From: Sphingomonadaceae bacterium 3R27E2-A
GTDB taxonomy: Bacteria > Pseudomonadota > Alphaproteobacteria > Sphingomonadales > Sphingomonadaceae
Length of the DNA stretch: 64,000 bases
Assembly: GCA_005503165.1 (NCBI GenBank)
Contig: SCNT01000013.1
Coordinates: 1 to 64,000 of the forward strand
Direction of reading: 5' to 3'
The notes under the pieces were generated by a model. That model saw only the letters and a list, made by a program, of their open reading frames with translations. It did not search any database and was not told the origin of the DNA. The translations under genes and the position numbers were made by a program. Shown here in pieces: positions 53,595 through 64,000 of the stretch; within the stretch, counting starts at the first letter, position 1; each line of letters starts with the position of its first letter.

Positions 53595-55619
53595 CTAGAA
53601 GCGCGCGCGCAGGCCGGCGGCGAACGCCCGCCGCTCGACCGGGTAATAGATCGCCGATGCGGTCGATGTGACGTTCGACGGCGGCGTCACGTTGATCGCG
53701 GCGCTGATGTCGCCGATCGCCTTCTTCCCCGTGATGTTGCGGACATCGATGAAGGCGTCGACCCCCGAGGCGACCCGCGCCCCGGCCGTCACGCCCAGCA
53801 GCGCATAGCCCGGCGTCCGGACCAGATTGCGGTAATCGGCATAGGGGCCGTCGGGCACCCATTCGACGTTCGGCGCGATGTGCAGCGCGTCGGTGCCGAC
53901 CCGCGCCTCGGCGCGATAGACGTGCTTCGGCACCACCGGCAGGCGGTTGTTGCCGTAGCTGGCGTCGCCGCGGAATCGGAAGTCGCTGTAATTATAGATT
54001 TGCCGCAGCCGCAGCCACGGCGCAGGGTTTATTTCGAGCGAGGCCTCGACACCCTGATGCAGCGTCCGGTCGGCGTTGAAGGTCGCCGCCGGGATGCTGA
54101 CATTGGTGGTGAGTTGCAGCAATTCGCCCTTCAGCGTCGCGCGGTAGAGCGCGAGATCCCAGCTGACGATGCCCGCCTTGCCGCGCGCGCCGACCTCGGC
54201 GGTCCAGGCGCGCTGCGGGCGGATGGTGGCGACGACCTGGCTGATCGGCGGCGTGCCGATATTCTGGAACACTTCGCCGAAACCGGGGAATTCCGCCGAG
54301 CGGCTGTAATTGGCGAAGAGCAGGATATTCTCGCTCGGTTCGAACAGGAGGCCGAACTTGGGCGAGAAGGCGTTGAAGTCGATCCCGCCGTCGCGCGACG
54401 TCGACAGTTTGACGTCGCGCCTGCGATAACCGTCGGCATAGACGCCGCCGGCGATCAGCGTCAGCTGTTCGACCGGCCGGACGCGCATTTCGCCATAAAG
54501 GTTCGCGGTGCGCGCGCGCTGGTCGGCATCGAAAACAAGCGCGCCGCGCCGCCCGGCGACATTGAGGAACTGGCGCGCGCGGGTCTTGCCGCTTTGCAGC
54601 GCGCCGCCCAGCGTGAATTCGACCGGTCCCGTCGCATAGTCGGCGCGAAAAAAGCCGCCGAGATCGAGCGAATCCTGGTCGATCACCTGAAAGATCGGGT
54701 GATAGAGCGACTTGGCGTTGACGAAACCGCCGACGTCGAGCTTGAACGCGCCCCAGTCGAAAGATGTGCGGTTCTGCAAGCGCAGCGACACGATGTCGCG
54801 CGCCTGATCGCCCGCCACCGCCGCGGCGCTGGCGACGCGCGGCGTGGTCAATGCCTGGTTGAAGGTCAGCGCGCCGGGGATTTCCTGCGCGATGTCGTTG
54901 TAGCTGGCGTAAAAGCGCGTCGAGATCACCTCGCTCAATTTCAGCCCGACATTGCCGTGAAAGCGAAAGCTCCGCCGCTTCACATGATCGCGGTCGCCGT
55001 CCGATGTGTCGGCGCTGATCGCTCCCCAGGCATCAACGCGGTCGCCGGCAACGCCCGCCGACACCAGCCCGCGATAGCTGTCGAAGCTGCCAATATCGCC
55101 GCGCAGATAAGGCCCCTCGGCGGTGCGCCCGGTCGGGGTCACGCCATTGACCGCGCCGCCCAAGGTGCCCGAGCCGAAGCGCAGCGCGTTGGCGCCGCGG
55201 TACACTTCGAGATGGTTGAAGAAGATCGGTTCGAGCTCCTGAAAATCGCCATTGTCGTCGGCGAGGTTGATCGGCACCCCGTCCTGCAGCAGCGTGATCC
55301 CGCGCATGTGAAAGCCGCGCGACAGGCCCGAGCCGCGGATCGAGATGCGCACCTCCTGCCCATAGCGCGGCTGGAGATAGACCCCGGGCGAAAAGGCGAG
55401 CGTGTCGCGTAGCGAGACGATCGACTTGTCGGCATAATCTTCGTAGCCAACGACGTCGGCGCCACCGGGGGTCTTGGCGACTTGGTCTTCGGCGGCGTCG
55501 GTGAGCTGCGGCGCGGTGACGATGATCGTGGTGTCGGAATCAGCCTCGTCGGCATGCGCAGCGAAAGGAACAAGGGCGAGCGCGAGCAAGGGCGCCGCGC
55601 GGTTTACGTGGTTCTTCAT
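53595..55619 (-). CDS. TonB-dependent outer-membrane receptor
   Basis: A 674-residue receptor. A signal peptide (LLALALVPFAAHA) is followed by a TonB-box-like segment (DTTIIVTAP), the plug (GADVVGYEDYADKSIVSLRD, SIRGSGLSRGFHMRGITLLQ) and a 22-strand barrel ending in the aromatic FAAGLRARF. It resembles FecA-like and siderophore receptors. It would import a metal complex across the outer membrane with TonB. The AGGGAAG site supports the start at 55619. It is in an operon with DUF2946 and PepSY genes. Confidence 0.95.
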   Translation of the reverse strand: MKNHVNRAAPLLALALVPFAAHADEADSDTTIIVTAPQLTDAAEDQVAKTPGGADVVGYEDYADKSIVSLRDTLAFSPGVYLQPRYGQEVRISIRGSGLSRGFHMRGITLLQDGVPINLADDNGDFQELEPIFFNHLEVYRGANALRFGSGTLGGAVNGVTPTGRTAEGPYLRGDIGSFDSYRGLVSAGVAGDRVDAWGAISADTSDGDRDHVKRRSFRFHGNVGLKLSEVISTRFYASYNDIAQEIPGALTFNQALTTPRVASAAAVAGDQARDIVSLRLQNRTSFDWGAFKLDVGGFVNAKSLYHPIFQVIDQDSLDLGGFFRADYATGPVEFTLGGALQSGKTRARQFLNVAGRRGALVFDADQRARTANLYGEMRVRPVEQLTLIAGGVYADGYRRRDVKLSTSRDGGIDFNAFSPKFGLLFEPSENILLFANYSRSAEFPGFGEVFQNIGTPPISQVVATIRPQRAWTAEVGARGKAGIVSWDLALYRATLKGELLQLTTNVSIPAATFNADRTLHQGVEASLEINPAPWLRLRQIYNYSDFRFRGDASYGNNRLPVVPKHVYRAEARVGTDALHIAPNVEWVPDGPYADYRNLVRTPGYALLGVTAGARVASGVDAFIDVRNITGKKAIGDISAAINVTPPSNVTSTASAIYYPVERRAFAAGLRARF

Positions 55620-55689
55620 GGCAAATCTTCCCTGGATACAGGCATCGGTCCGCACCGCGCAGGACGCGCGGACGGCGGTTCAAGCTGGA

Positions 55690-56079
55690 TCAGGCGAAGG
55701 AAGGTGGACCGGTACTCGGCGGCAGCGGCGAGGCGATGCCGGGGGCAAAGCCCAGCGAAGGGATCGCGACGGGCATGGGTTCGGCCGCAACAGGTGCGGC
55801 AGGCAGGACGGGTTCGACCGGGACGATCGGCGCAACGGCGAGCGCTCCCCAAGGACAATGTTGCTGCGCCTCGCCGTCATGGCCCGCGGCCTTTTCGATC
55901 GGGATCGTCATCGTGCCGCCGGGGTTGCTCGGGTCCGAGCAGACGCGCACGGTAATTGACCCGCCGTCGTCGACCTCGATCATCCAGCCCGGCGCGACCA
56001 GAATGCGCGCGGCGAGCGCGAGCAGCAGCGGCAGCAGAAGGAGGGTGCCCGGACGGCGAAAGGCGGCGAGAAGGCCCAC
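55690..56079 (-). CDS. DUF2946-family protein
   Basis: A 129-residue protein with a GTG start preceded by AGGAG. The hydrophobic N-terminus (LLLLPLLLALAARILVAPG) continues as WMIEVDDGGSITVRVCSD, the DUF2946 pattern, with a Cys pair in VCSD and QHCPWG. The C-terminal part is Pro/Ala-rich. DUF2946 genes are often next to TonB receptors or copper-related genes; its function is not known. It is the first of three genes in the TonB receptor operon. Confidence 0.7.
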   Translation of the reverse strand: MGLLAAFRRPGTLLLLPLLLALAARILVAPGWMIEVDDGGSITVRVCSDPSNPGGTMTIPIEKAAGHDGEAQQHCPWGALAVAPIVPVEPVLPAAPVAAEPMPVAIPSLGFAPGIASPLPPSTGPPSFA

Positions 56080-56119
56080 GTCGCGGCTCCTATGCGCGAC
56101 GCCCGCGACTGGCAAGCCG

Positions 56120-57289
56120 CTATTCCGCCGGCGTCTCGTCGGTCTTCTTGCCGGTGCGCGTCCAGGGGTAGAGCAATTGTCCCCAGTAATTCTTTGGCAC
56201 GTCCTCGGGGATGCCGTAATTTTCGGGCCAGCGGTCCTTGGGCAAATGGAAGGTGCCGAAGAGCTTGTCGATCCACGGGAAGTGGATCGCGAAATTGACG
56301 TCGAACGCTTCGCGCTCCAGCCCATGGTGCCAGTGGTGGAAGCGCGGCGTCGCGATCCAGTGGCCGAGGCGATTGAAATTGCCCCCGACATTGGCGTGGA
56401 GCAGCGACGACCAGACATAGACGAAGCCGATATAGGCCTGCATTACCGACGGGCTGAACCCGAGCGTGAACAGCGGCAGCGAGGTGATCGCGCGGAGCAG
56501 GATGATCTCGACGAAGTGCATCCGCGATCCCGCCAGCCAGTCCATCGATTTCGCGCTGTGATGCACCGCGTGGAAGCCCCAGAGGAAGGGGTAGCGATGA
56601 AAGGTGCGGTGGAAGAAATATTGCACCACGTCCGACGCGACGAGCACGATCAGGAACTGGACGATCCACGGCAGCGACGCGACCCCGGCGCGGAAGGCGT
56701 CCCAGCTGTTCGTATGCGCGTTGACGAACTGCTGTGGCGCGAGCGCGAGGAAGCTCAGCACCTGCACGAACATCGTGCTGACGAGATAATAGAAAAGATC
56801 CTCGCGCCATTCGGTGCGGAACAGCCGCTGCGCGCGGCGGTGCGGGAAGGCGCGTTCGAGCGGCGCGAACATGAAACCGGTGATCAGCAGGTTCACGACG
56901 AAGAAGTCGAGCCCGAAGAAAATCCCCCAGTCGCGCGTCTCGGCGGGCTGGACGTTCGCGCCGCCGATCAGCGCGGCGGCGAGCGCGATCATCAGCGCGG
57001 TCGCGCCGAGCACCTTGCGCGGGCGCAGCAGCAGGCTGAGCAGTGCGAGGCCGTAGCTGGCGAGCAGCACGACGTGCACCACGCCGCGGAAGCCGCCCCA
57101 ATTTTTGACGATCTCGAGCTCGGGGGTCGCGAACCAATCGGGGAAACGCAGCGCGATCACCATGAAGAAACTGGCGATCGCGAAGAGCAGCCCGAAGAAG
57201 CCCGACAGCCAGCCGCTGCCGAAGCGCCGCACCTCGGTATGCGATTCGAGATCGCGCATCAGATGGTCGAGATAGTCACGCTTTGCCAT
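56120..57289 (-). CDS. Sterol desaturase-family membrane hydroxylase
   Basis: A 389-residue membrane protein of the fatty acid hydroxylase/sterol desaturase superfamily. The histidine boxes are HRTFHR, HAVHHS and FHHWHH, as expected for a di-iron site. About six hydrophobic segments are visible. It would hydroxylate or desaturate a lipid; the substrate is unknown. It lies 40 bases before the DUF2946 gene. Confidence 0.92.
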   Translation of the reverse strand: MAKRDYLDHLMRDLESHTEVRRFGSGWLSGFFGLLFAIASFFMVIALRFPDWFATPELEIVKNWGGFRGVVHVVLLASYGLALLSLLLRPRKVLGATALMIALAAALIGGANVQPAETRDWGIFFGLDFFVVNLLITGFMFAPLERAFPHRRAQRLFRTEWREDLFYYLVSTMFVQVLSFLALAPQQFVNAHTNSWDAFRAGVASLPWIVQFLIVLVASDVVQYFFHRTFHRYPFLWGFHAVHHSAKSMDWLAGSRMHFVEIILLRAITSLPLFTLGFSPSVMQAYIGFVYVWSSLLHANVGGNFNRLGHWIATPRFHHWHHGLEREAFDVNFAIHFPWIDKLFGTFHLPKDRWPENYGIPEDVPKNYWGQLLYPWTRTGKKTDETPAE

Positions 57290-57347
57290 GTGTCCCCCTC
57301 ACGGCATTTCGGCCACGCCGTCTGTGATGACGCGCACCGTCTAATAT

Positions 57348-57482
57348 ATCCTCCCTGTGGCGAAGCCATGGGGAGGTGGCAGCGCGGAGCGCTGACGGAG
57401 GGGCTATAACGCGGCGTCGCGGCCCCTCCACCACGCCCTTCGGGCGCGGTCCCCCGCCCCATCGCTTCGCGACAGGGAGGAT
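57348..57482. repeat. Inverted-repeat element (ATCCTCCCTG type), best copy
   Basis: The left arm ATCCTCCCTGTGGCGAAGCC and the right arm ending GCTTCGCGACAGGGAGGAT are complementary over 26 bases with two mismatches. The inner part (GGCAGCGCGGAGCGCTGACG, then GGAGGGGC...GGCCCCTCC) is also self-complementary. The unit is 135 bp and lies between ligA and the sterol desaturase-family gene. Confidence 0.8.
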
Positions 57483-57484
57483 CA

Positions 57485-60724
<3,240 letters not shown>

Positions 60725-60728
<4 letters not shown>

Positions 60729-62395
60729 ACCACCGTCTCCAGCAACCGCTCGGCCTGCGCCCTTGCCTCGTCGGTGACTTCCGCCCCCGACAGCATGCGC
60801 GCGATTTCCTCGCGGCGTTCGGCTTCGTCGAGCGCGCGGACGCCGGTGCGGGTGACGGTGCCCTCGCTTGACTTGGCGATCAGGAAATGCGCCGCGCCTT
60901 TCGCTGCGACCTGCGGGCTGTGGGTCACCGCGAGCAATTGCTTGCCCCCGCTAGCCAGTCGCGCGAGCCGCTCGCCGATTGCGCTTGCGACCGCGCCGCC
61001 GACGCCGCGGTCGATTTCGTCGAATATGATCGTGTCGGCGCCCCCCTCCTCGGCAAGCGCGACCTTGAGCGCGAGAATGAACCGCGACAGTTCGCCGCCC
61101 GAGGCGATCTTGACCAGCGGCGCGAAGGGTGCGCCGGGGTTGGTCGAGATGAGAAATTCGACGCGGTCCATGCCCTCGGCGCCCCAGCGCTCCGCAGGCA
61201 GGCGCTCGACGAGGGTCTGGAAACGCGCGGCGTCGAGTTTGAGCGGGACGAGTTCGCCCGCCACCGCCTTGTCGAGCCGCGCCGCGGCCTTGCTGCGCGC
61301 ATCGGACAGCGCGGTCGCGGCATGGGTATAGGCGGCCGCCTTCGCGGCGACCTCGGCCTCGAGCTTGGCGAGCCCCTCGCTGCCGCCCTCGATCGCATCG
61401 AGCCGCGCCGCGAGATCACCCGCGAGCGTGGCGAGTTCGTCGGGCTGGACATGATGCTTGCGCGCCATCGCGCGGAGCTCGAACAGCCGCGCCTCGGTCT
61501 CCTCGAGCCGCGCGGGATCATATTCGAGCGCGCGCGCCGCCTCGACCAGCCTTTGCTCGGCCTCGTCAGCCTCGATGATCGCGCGGTCGAGTCCAGCCAG
61601 CGCCTCGGCGAGCAAGGGATGGTCGCCCGCGAGCCGGTCGAGCCGCCGCGCCGCGGCGCGCAGCTGCGCCGGGCCGCTGTCGCTGCCCTCGAATGCCGCC
61701 ATGATCGCGCCCATGTCGGCGGCGATGCGCTCGCCCTTCTGCATCGTGCTCCGCGCCTCGGCGAGTTCGGCTTCTTCGCCCGGCTGGGGAGCGAGCGCAG
61801 TCAGTTCGGCGACGCAATGCTCGAGCCATTCGCGGTCGCGCTCCGCCTCGTCGAGCGCGCCGCGCGCCGCCGCCAGCCGCGCCTCGGCGCCGCGCCATTC
61901 GCCATGCGCCGCCGCGACCGCTGCGCTGTCGCAGCGGCCATAGGCGTCGAGCAGCGCGCGATGTCCCGCGGGCGCGAGCAGGCCGCGGTCGTCGTGCTGC
62001 CCGTGGATCTCGACCAGATGCCCGCCGACTTCACGCAACAGCGCCGCCGAACAGGGCTGGTCGTTGAGGAAGGCGCGGCTGCCGCCGTCGGCCTTCAAGG
62101 TGCGGCGGATGAGCAAAGGCTCGCCGGGTTCGATCTCGACATCGTTGTCGGCGAGCAGCGTCGCGAGCGACGTTCCGGCGGCGGGCGGCGCGAAGCTGGC
62201 GGTCACCTGCGCCTTGTCGCTGCCCTGGCGCACCAGCGCGCTGTCGGCGCGCGCGCCGAGCGCGAGCCCCAGCGCGTCGAGCAGGATCGACTTGCCGGCC
62301 CCGGTCTCGCCGGTAAGCACGCCGAGCCCGGCCGCGAAATCGAGGTCGAGCCGTTCGATGAGGACGATATTGGCGATGGACAAAGCGGTCAGCAC
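60725..62395 (-). CDS. recN: DNA repair protein RecN
   Basis: A 556-residue SMC-like ATPase of double-strand break repair. Walker A is GETGAGKS in the first 40 residues, and the C-terminal half has the signature FLISTNPGAPFAPLVKIAS, GGELSRFILALK and the Walker B IIFDEIDRGVGG. The middle is a coiled coil. It starts at MLTALSIANIVLIE. It is first in recN-GNAT-ABM-ligA. Confidence 0.97.
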
Positions 62396-62443
62396 GCGCC
62401 GTCCTTACCGCAGAACAAAATGCGAATCTATTCGGTAGTTACA

Positions 62444-62544
62444 CGTCGCCCCCGCGAAGGCGGGGCCGTTGTCGGCGTAGCGCAAAGCTGCCAGCGGCCG
62501 CGTTCAGAGGCACGTGACTCTGAGACGCCCTTCGCGGGGCGACG
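62444..62544. repeat. Inverted-repeat element (CGTCGCCCCCGCGAAGG type)
   Basis: CGTCGCCCCCGCGAAGGCGG and the complement CGTCGCCCCGCGAAGGGCG of the right end (with one inserted base) bound a 101-bp unit. Inside, TCAGAG and CTCTGA form a hairpin with CACGTG in the loop. It lies between recN and bamD. Confidence 0.6.
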
Positions 62545-62552
62545 CCTAAACG

Positions 62553-63347
62553 TCACGCCGTGGGCGCGTGCCGCTGCATCAGCTTGTACGCGCGCTCATA
62601 CCATTCGCTGCCCGGATAGTTCGCGCCGAGCACCGCGGCCGACTTTTTGGCCTCCGCGGGCACGCCCAAGGCCAGATAGCATTCGGTCAGGCGATAGAGC
62701 GCCTCGGGCGTGTGGCTGGTCGTCTGGAACTTCTCGGTCACTTCGCGGAAACGGATCGACGCGGCGAGCCAGTTCGAGCTGCGCTGGTAGAAACGCCCGA
62801 TCTCCATCTCCTTGCCCGCGAGATGGTCCTGCACCAGATCGACCTTCAGCCGCGCGTCGGCGGCGTAGCGGCTGTCGGGATAGCGACGGATCACCTCGCC
62901 GAGCGCAGCGAGCGCCTGCTGCGTGATCTTCTGGTCGCGGGTGACGTCGCTGATCTGCTCGTAATAGCTGAGCCCGATCAGATAATAGGCATAGGGCGCG
63001 TCCTTGTTGCCCGGGTGGATCGCGAGGAAGCGCTGCGCCGCCTCGATCGCCGGGGTATATTCGCGGTCCATATAATAGCTGAAGCTGCTCATCAGCTGTG
63101 CGCGGCGCGCCCAGGGCGAATAGGGGTGCTGGCGCTCGACCTCGTCGAACAACGCGGCGGCGAGGCCATATTGCTGGCGGTCGAGCCGGTCCTGCGCCGC
63201 GCGGTACAGCGTGCTCACGTCGCGCGCGACATAGCGCGTGTCCTTTTTGACGCCGCTGCCCCCGCCGCAGGCGGCGAGCAGGGGGGTGATCACGAGGGCG
63301 GCGGCGAGCAGGCGCGTCGAGGCGCGCAGGGTGGGACGCTGAGTCAT
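62553..63347 (-). CDS. bamD: Outer-membrane assembly lipoprotein BamD
   Basis: A 264-residue lipoprotein. The lipobox is LLAACGG after a signal peptide. The TPR-like repeats (LYRAAQDRLDRQQYGLAAAL, YSPWARRAQLMSSFSYYMDR, YYEQISDVTRDQKITQQALA) are those of BamD/YfiO. It is a core part of the BAM complex that inserts outer-membrane proteins. It is separated from recN by a repeat element. Confidence 0.96.
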   Translation of the reverse strand: MTQRPTLRASTRLLAAALVITPLLAACGGGSGVKKDTRYVARDVSTLYRAAQDRLDRQQYGLAAALFDEVERQHPYSPWARRAQLMSSFSYYMDREYTPAIEAAQRFLAIHPGNKDAPYAYYLIGLSYYEQISDVTRDQKITQQALAALGEVIRRYPDSRYAADARLKVDLVQDHLAGKEMEIGRFYQRSSNWLAASIRFREVTEKFQTTSHTPEALYRLTECYLALGVPAEAKKSAAVLGANYPGSEWYERAYKLMQRHAPTA

Positions 63348-63446
63348 GCGCGCGGTATAGCCACAGCGCGCATGAACGCAAAATAAATGATCGGGGGGAC
63401 TAGCGGACCCTCCCGCAAACGCCCTCATGCACCATCATCAAGATAC

Positions 63447-63564
63447 AAGGTGGCAGCGCGAAGCGCTGACGGAGGGGGTGGCGGCCTTGAGCGGCGCGTC
63501 AGGCCGATAGCCCCCTCCACCGCCGCCTGTGGCGGCAGTCCCCCTCCGCGCAAGCGGGGAGGAT
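63447..63564. repeat. Truncated copy of the ATCCTCCCTG-type element
   Basis: GGTGGCAGCGCGAAGCGCTG is shared almost exactly with the element at 57348-57482. The right end (CCGCGCAAGCGGGGAGGAT) is complete, whereas the left arm is missing. Together with the sequence to 63788 this makes a 441-base gap between bamD and the last gene. The rest of the gap holds the RNA candidate below. Confidence 0.65.
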
Positions 63565-63599
63565 CTGAATGTCCGGTAACGCCCGAAAGCCGACATTTC

Positions 63600-63728
63600 C
63601 TGCCCCGACCTTGCAAAAGAAACACCGATCTCATCTTTTCGCTTGTATTTGCGAATACCTCGCAATAGCAAGATTGGGCAGTCCCCTCCTGCCGGCCGCT
63701 GCACCTCGCAGCGGCCGGCGGCTTTTTT
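63600..63728 (+). ncRNA. Candidate small RNA or structured leader
   Basis: A low-GC segment holds a two-part hairpin at 63642-63672: CTTG pairs with CAAG and TTGCGA with TCGCAA, with TAT/TAG bulges and an ATACC loop. It is followed 18 bases later by a perfect terminator. No gene on this strand precedes it, so it is either a free RNA or an attenuator for the gene at 63789. The 5' end is not certain, and I could not define a promoter. Confidence 0.45.
63691..63728 (+). terminator. Strong intrinsic terminator
   Basis: GCCGGCCGCTGC and GCAGCGGCCGGC form a perfect 12-bp stem with a 5-base loop (ACCTC), followed by GGC and TTTTTT. It points in the plus direction and lies 60 bases before the last gene. 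Confidence 0.85.
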
Positions 63729-63788
63729 AAGGCCCCCGGCCCGGGACTGCGCCAATCGGCCAGGCCGCAAGGGAAAGGGACGCCCCCC

Positions 63789-64000
63789 ATGGAATCGACC
63801 GGCCTGATCCGCAGGCTCACCGAACAGCCGCTGATCCGCGACCTCTCCGTCGACGCCGCGCAGACGGTGCTGGCGCTGCGCTACTGCATCCTCTGTCGCC
63901 GCGGCGAGCGCGACCCGATGCCCGAACTCGAACGCCGCTGGGGCAATGTCCTCGCCGCGCGGCGCTATCGGCTGGTGGTCGAGGCGATCGGCCATTGCTG
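63789..64000 (+). CDS. Start of an unidentified gene, cut by window edge
   Basis: An ATG preceded by GGGAAAGGGA starts an open frame that reaches the window end (about 70 residues). The peptide begins MESTGLIRRLTEQPLIRDLS and continues with VDAAQTVLALRYCILCRRGE. It is charged and probably helical. A C-x-x-C pair is present in YCILCRR. I do not recognise it. The terminator upstream may control it. Confidence 0.6.
   Translation, partial: MESTGLIRRLTEQPLIRDLSVDAAQTVLALRYCILCRRGERDPMPELERRWGNVLAARRYRLVVEAIGHC

Noticed and set aside
60887-62926. A 679-codon open frame antisense to recN and bamD
   Set aside because: It crosses two real genes and a repeat, and its peptide has no recognised domain. 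RecN and BamD are certain.

Overview
The window looks like chromosome from a high-GC alphaproteobacterium of the order Sphingomonadales. A Sphingopyxis-like organism is the best guess. The reasons are the codon and base composition, the hisS-prfA-prmC-DUF4167 order, a lone beta-carotene hydroxylase, class I fumarase, a TonB receptor with a PepSY reductase, and many short inverted-repeat elements between genes. I see no rRNA, tRNA, CRISPR array, prophage, transposase or plasmid functions. It is mostly housekeeping DNA packed in short operons, with accessory genes between them.

Layout. 1-6.8 kb (minus): two tandem DUF4139 proteins, a DUF4167 protein, then the translation block hisS-prfA-prmC. 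7-9.8 kb (plus): a secreted M61 peptidase and inorganic pyrophosphatase. 9.8-14.3 kb (minus): sulfur-flavoured cluster sseA-chrA-metC followed by an MscS channel. 14.5-17.3 kb: a proline-rich membrane protein, queF, a hotdog thioesterase with a palindromic operator, and a small secreted protein. 17.4-20.8 kb (minus): DUF853 ATPase, globin-like protein and cytochrome P450 in one run. 21-25.5 kb (plus): merC, a Zur-like regulator, a membrane protein, fumarase and an unknown protein. 25.5-29.3 kb: an SDR, trmO, an M20-family protein that lacks two expected metal ligands, a VOC protein and a small membrane protein. 29.5-37.5 kb: LysR regulator divergent from scoA, a HAD phosphatase, scoB, then a serine hydrolase, epimerase, GST and Asp/Asn hydroxylase-like protein. 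37.5-41.9 kb: crtZ, leuC-leuD, quinone oxidoreductase, DUF167. 41.9-44.9 kb (minus): sdhC-sdhD-sdhA followed by a small membrane protein where sdhB might be expected. 45.2-51.3 kb: ald divergent from an Lrp regulator, a soluble chemoreceptor, an SDR, a class B3 metallo-beta-lactamase and prmA. 51.3-57.3 kb (minus): phhA, then a metal-uptake-like operon DUF2946-TonB receptor-PepSY, preceded by a sterol-desaturase-family protein. 57.5-63.3 kb (minus): bamD, recN, GNAT, ABM-domain protein, ligA, the last four joined by 4-base overlaps. The right end has a structured RNA candidate before a truncated plus-strand gene.

Most notable signals: a sharp GC drop inside hisS that coincides with its C-terminal anticodon-binding domain; a two-hairpin element ending in a strong intrinsic terminator at 63.64-63.73 kb with no obvious upstream gene; a perfect 12-bp hairpin that buries the ribosome-binding site of a DUF4139 gene; the M20 protein with replaced metal ligands; the HAD phosphatase lying inside scoAB; and an sdh operon without sdhB. 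All functional calls rest on motif recognition by eye. No database search was run.
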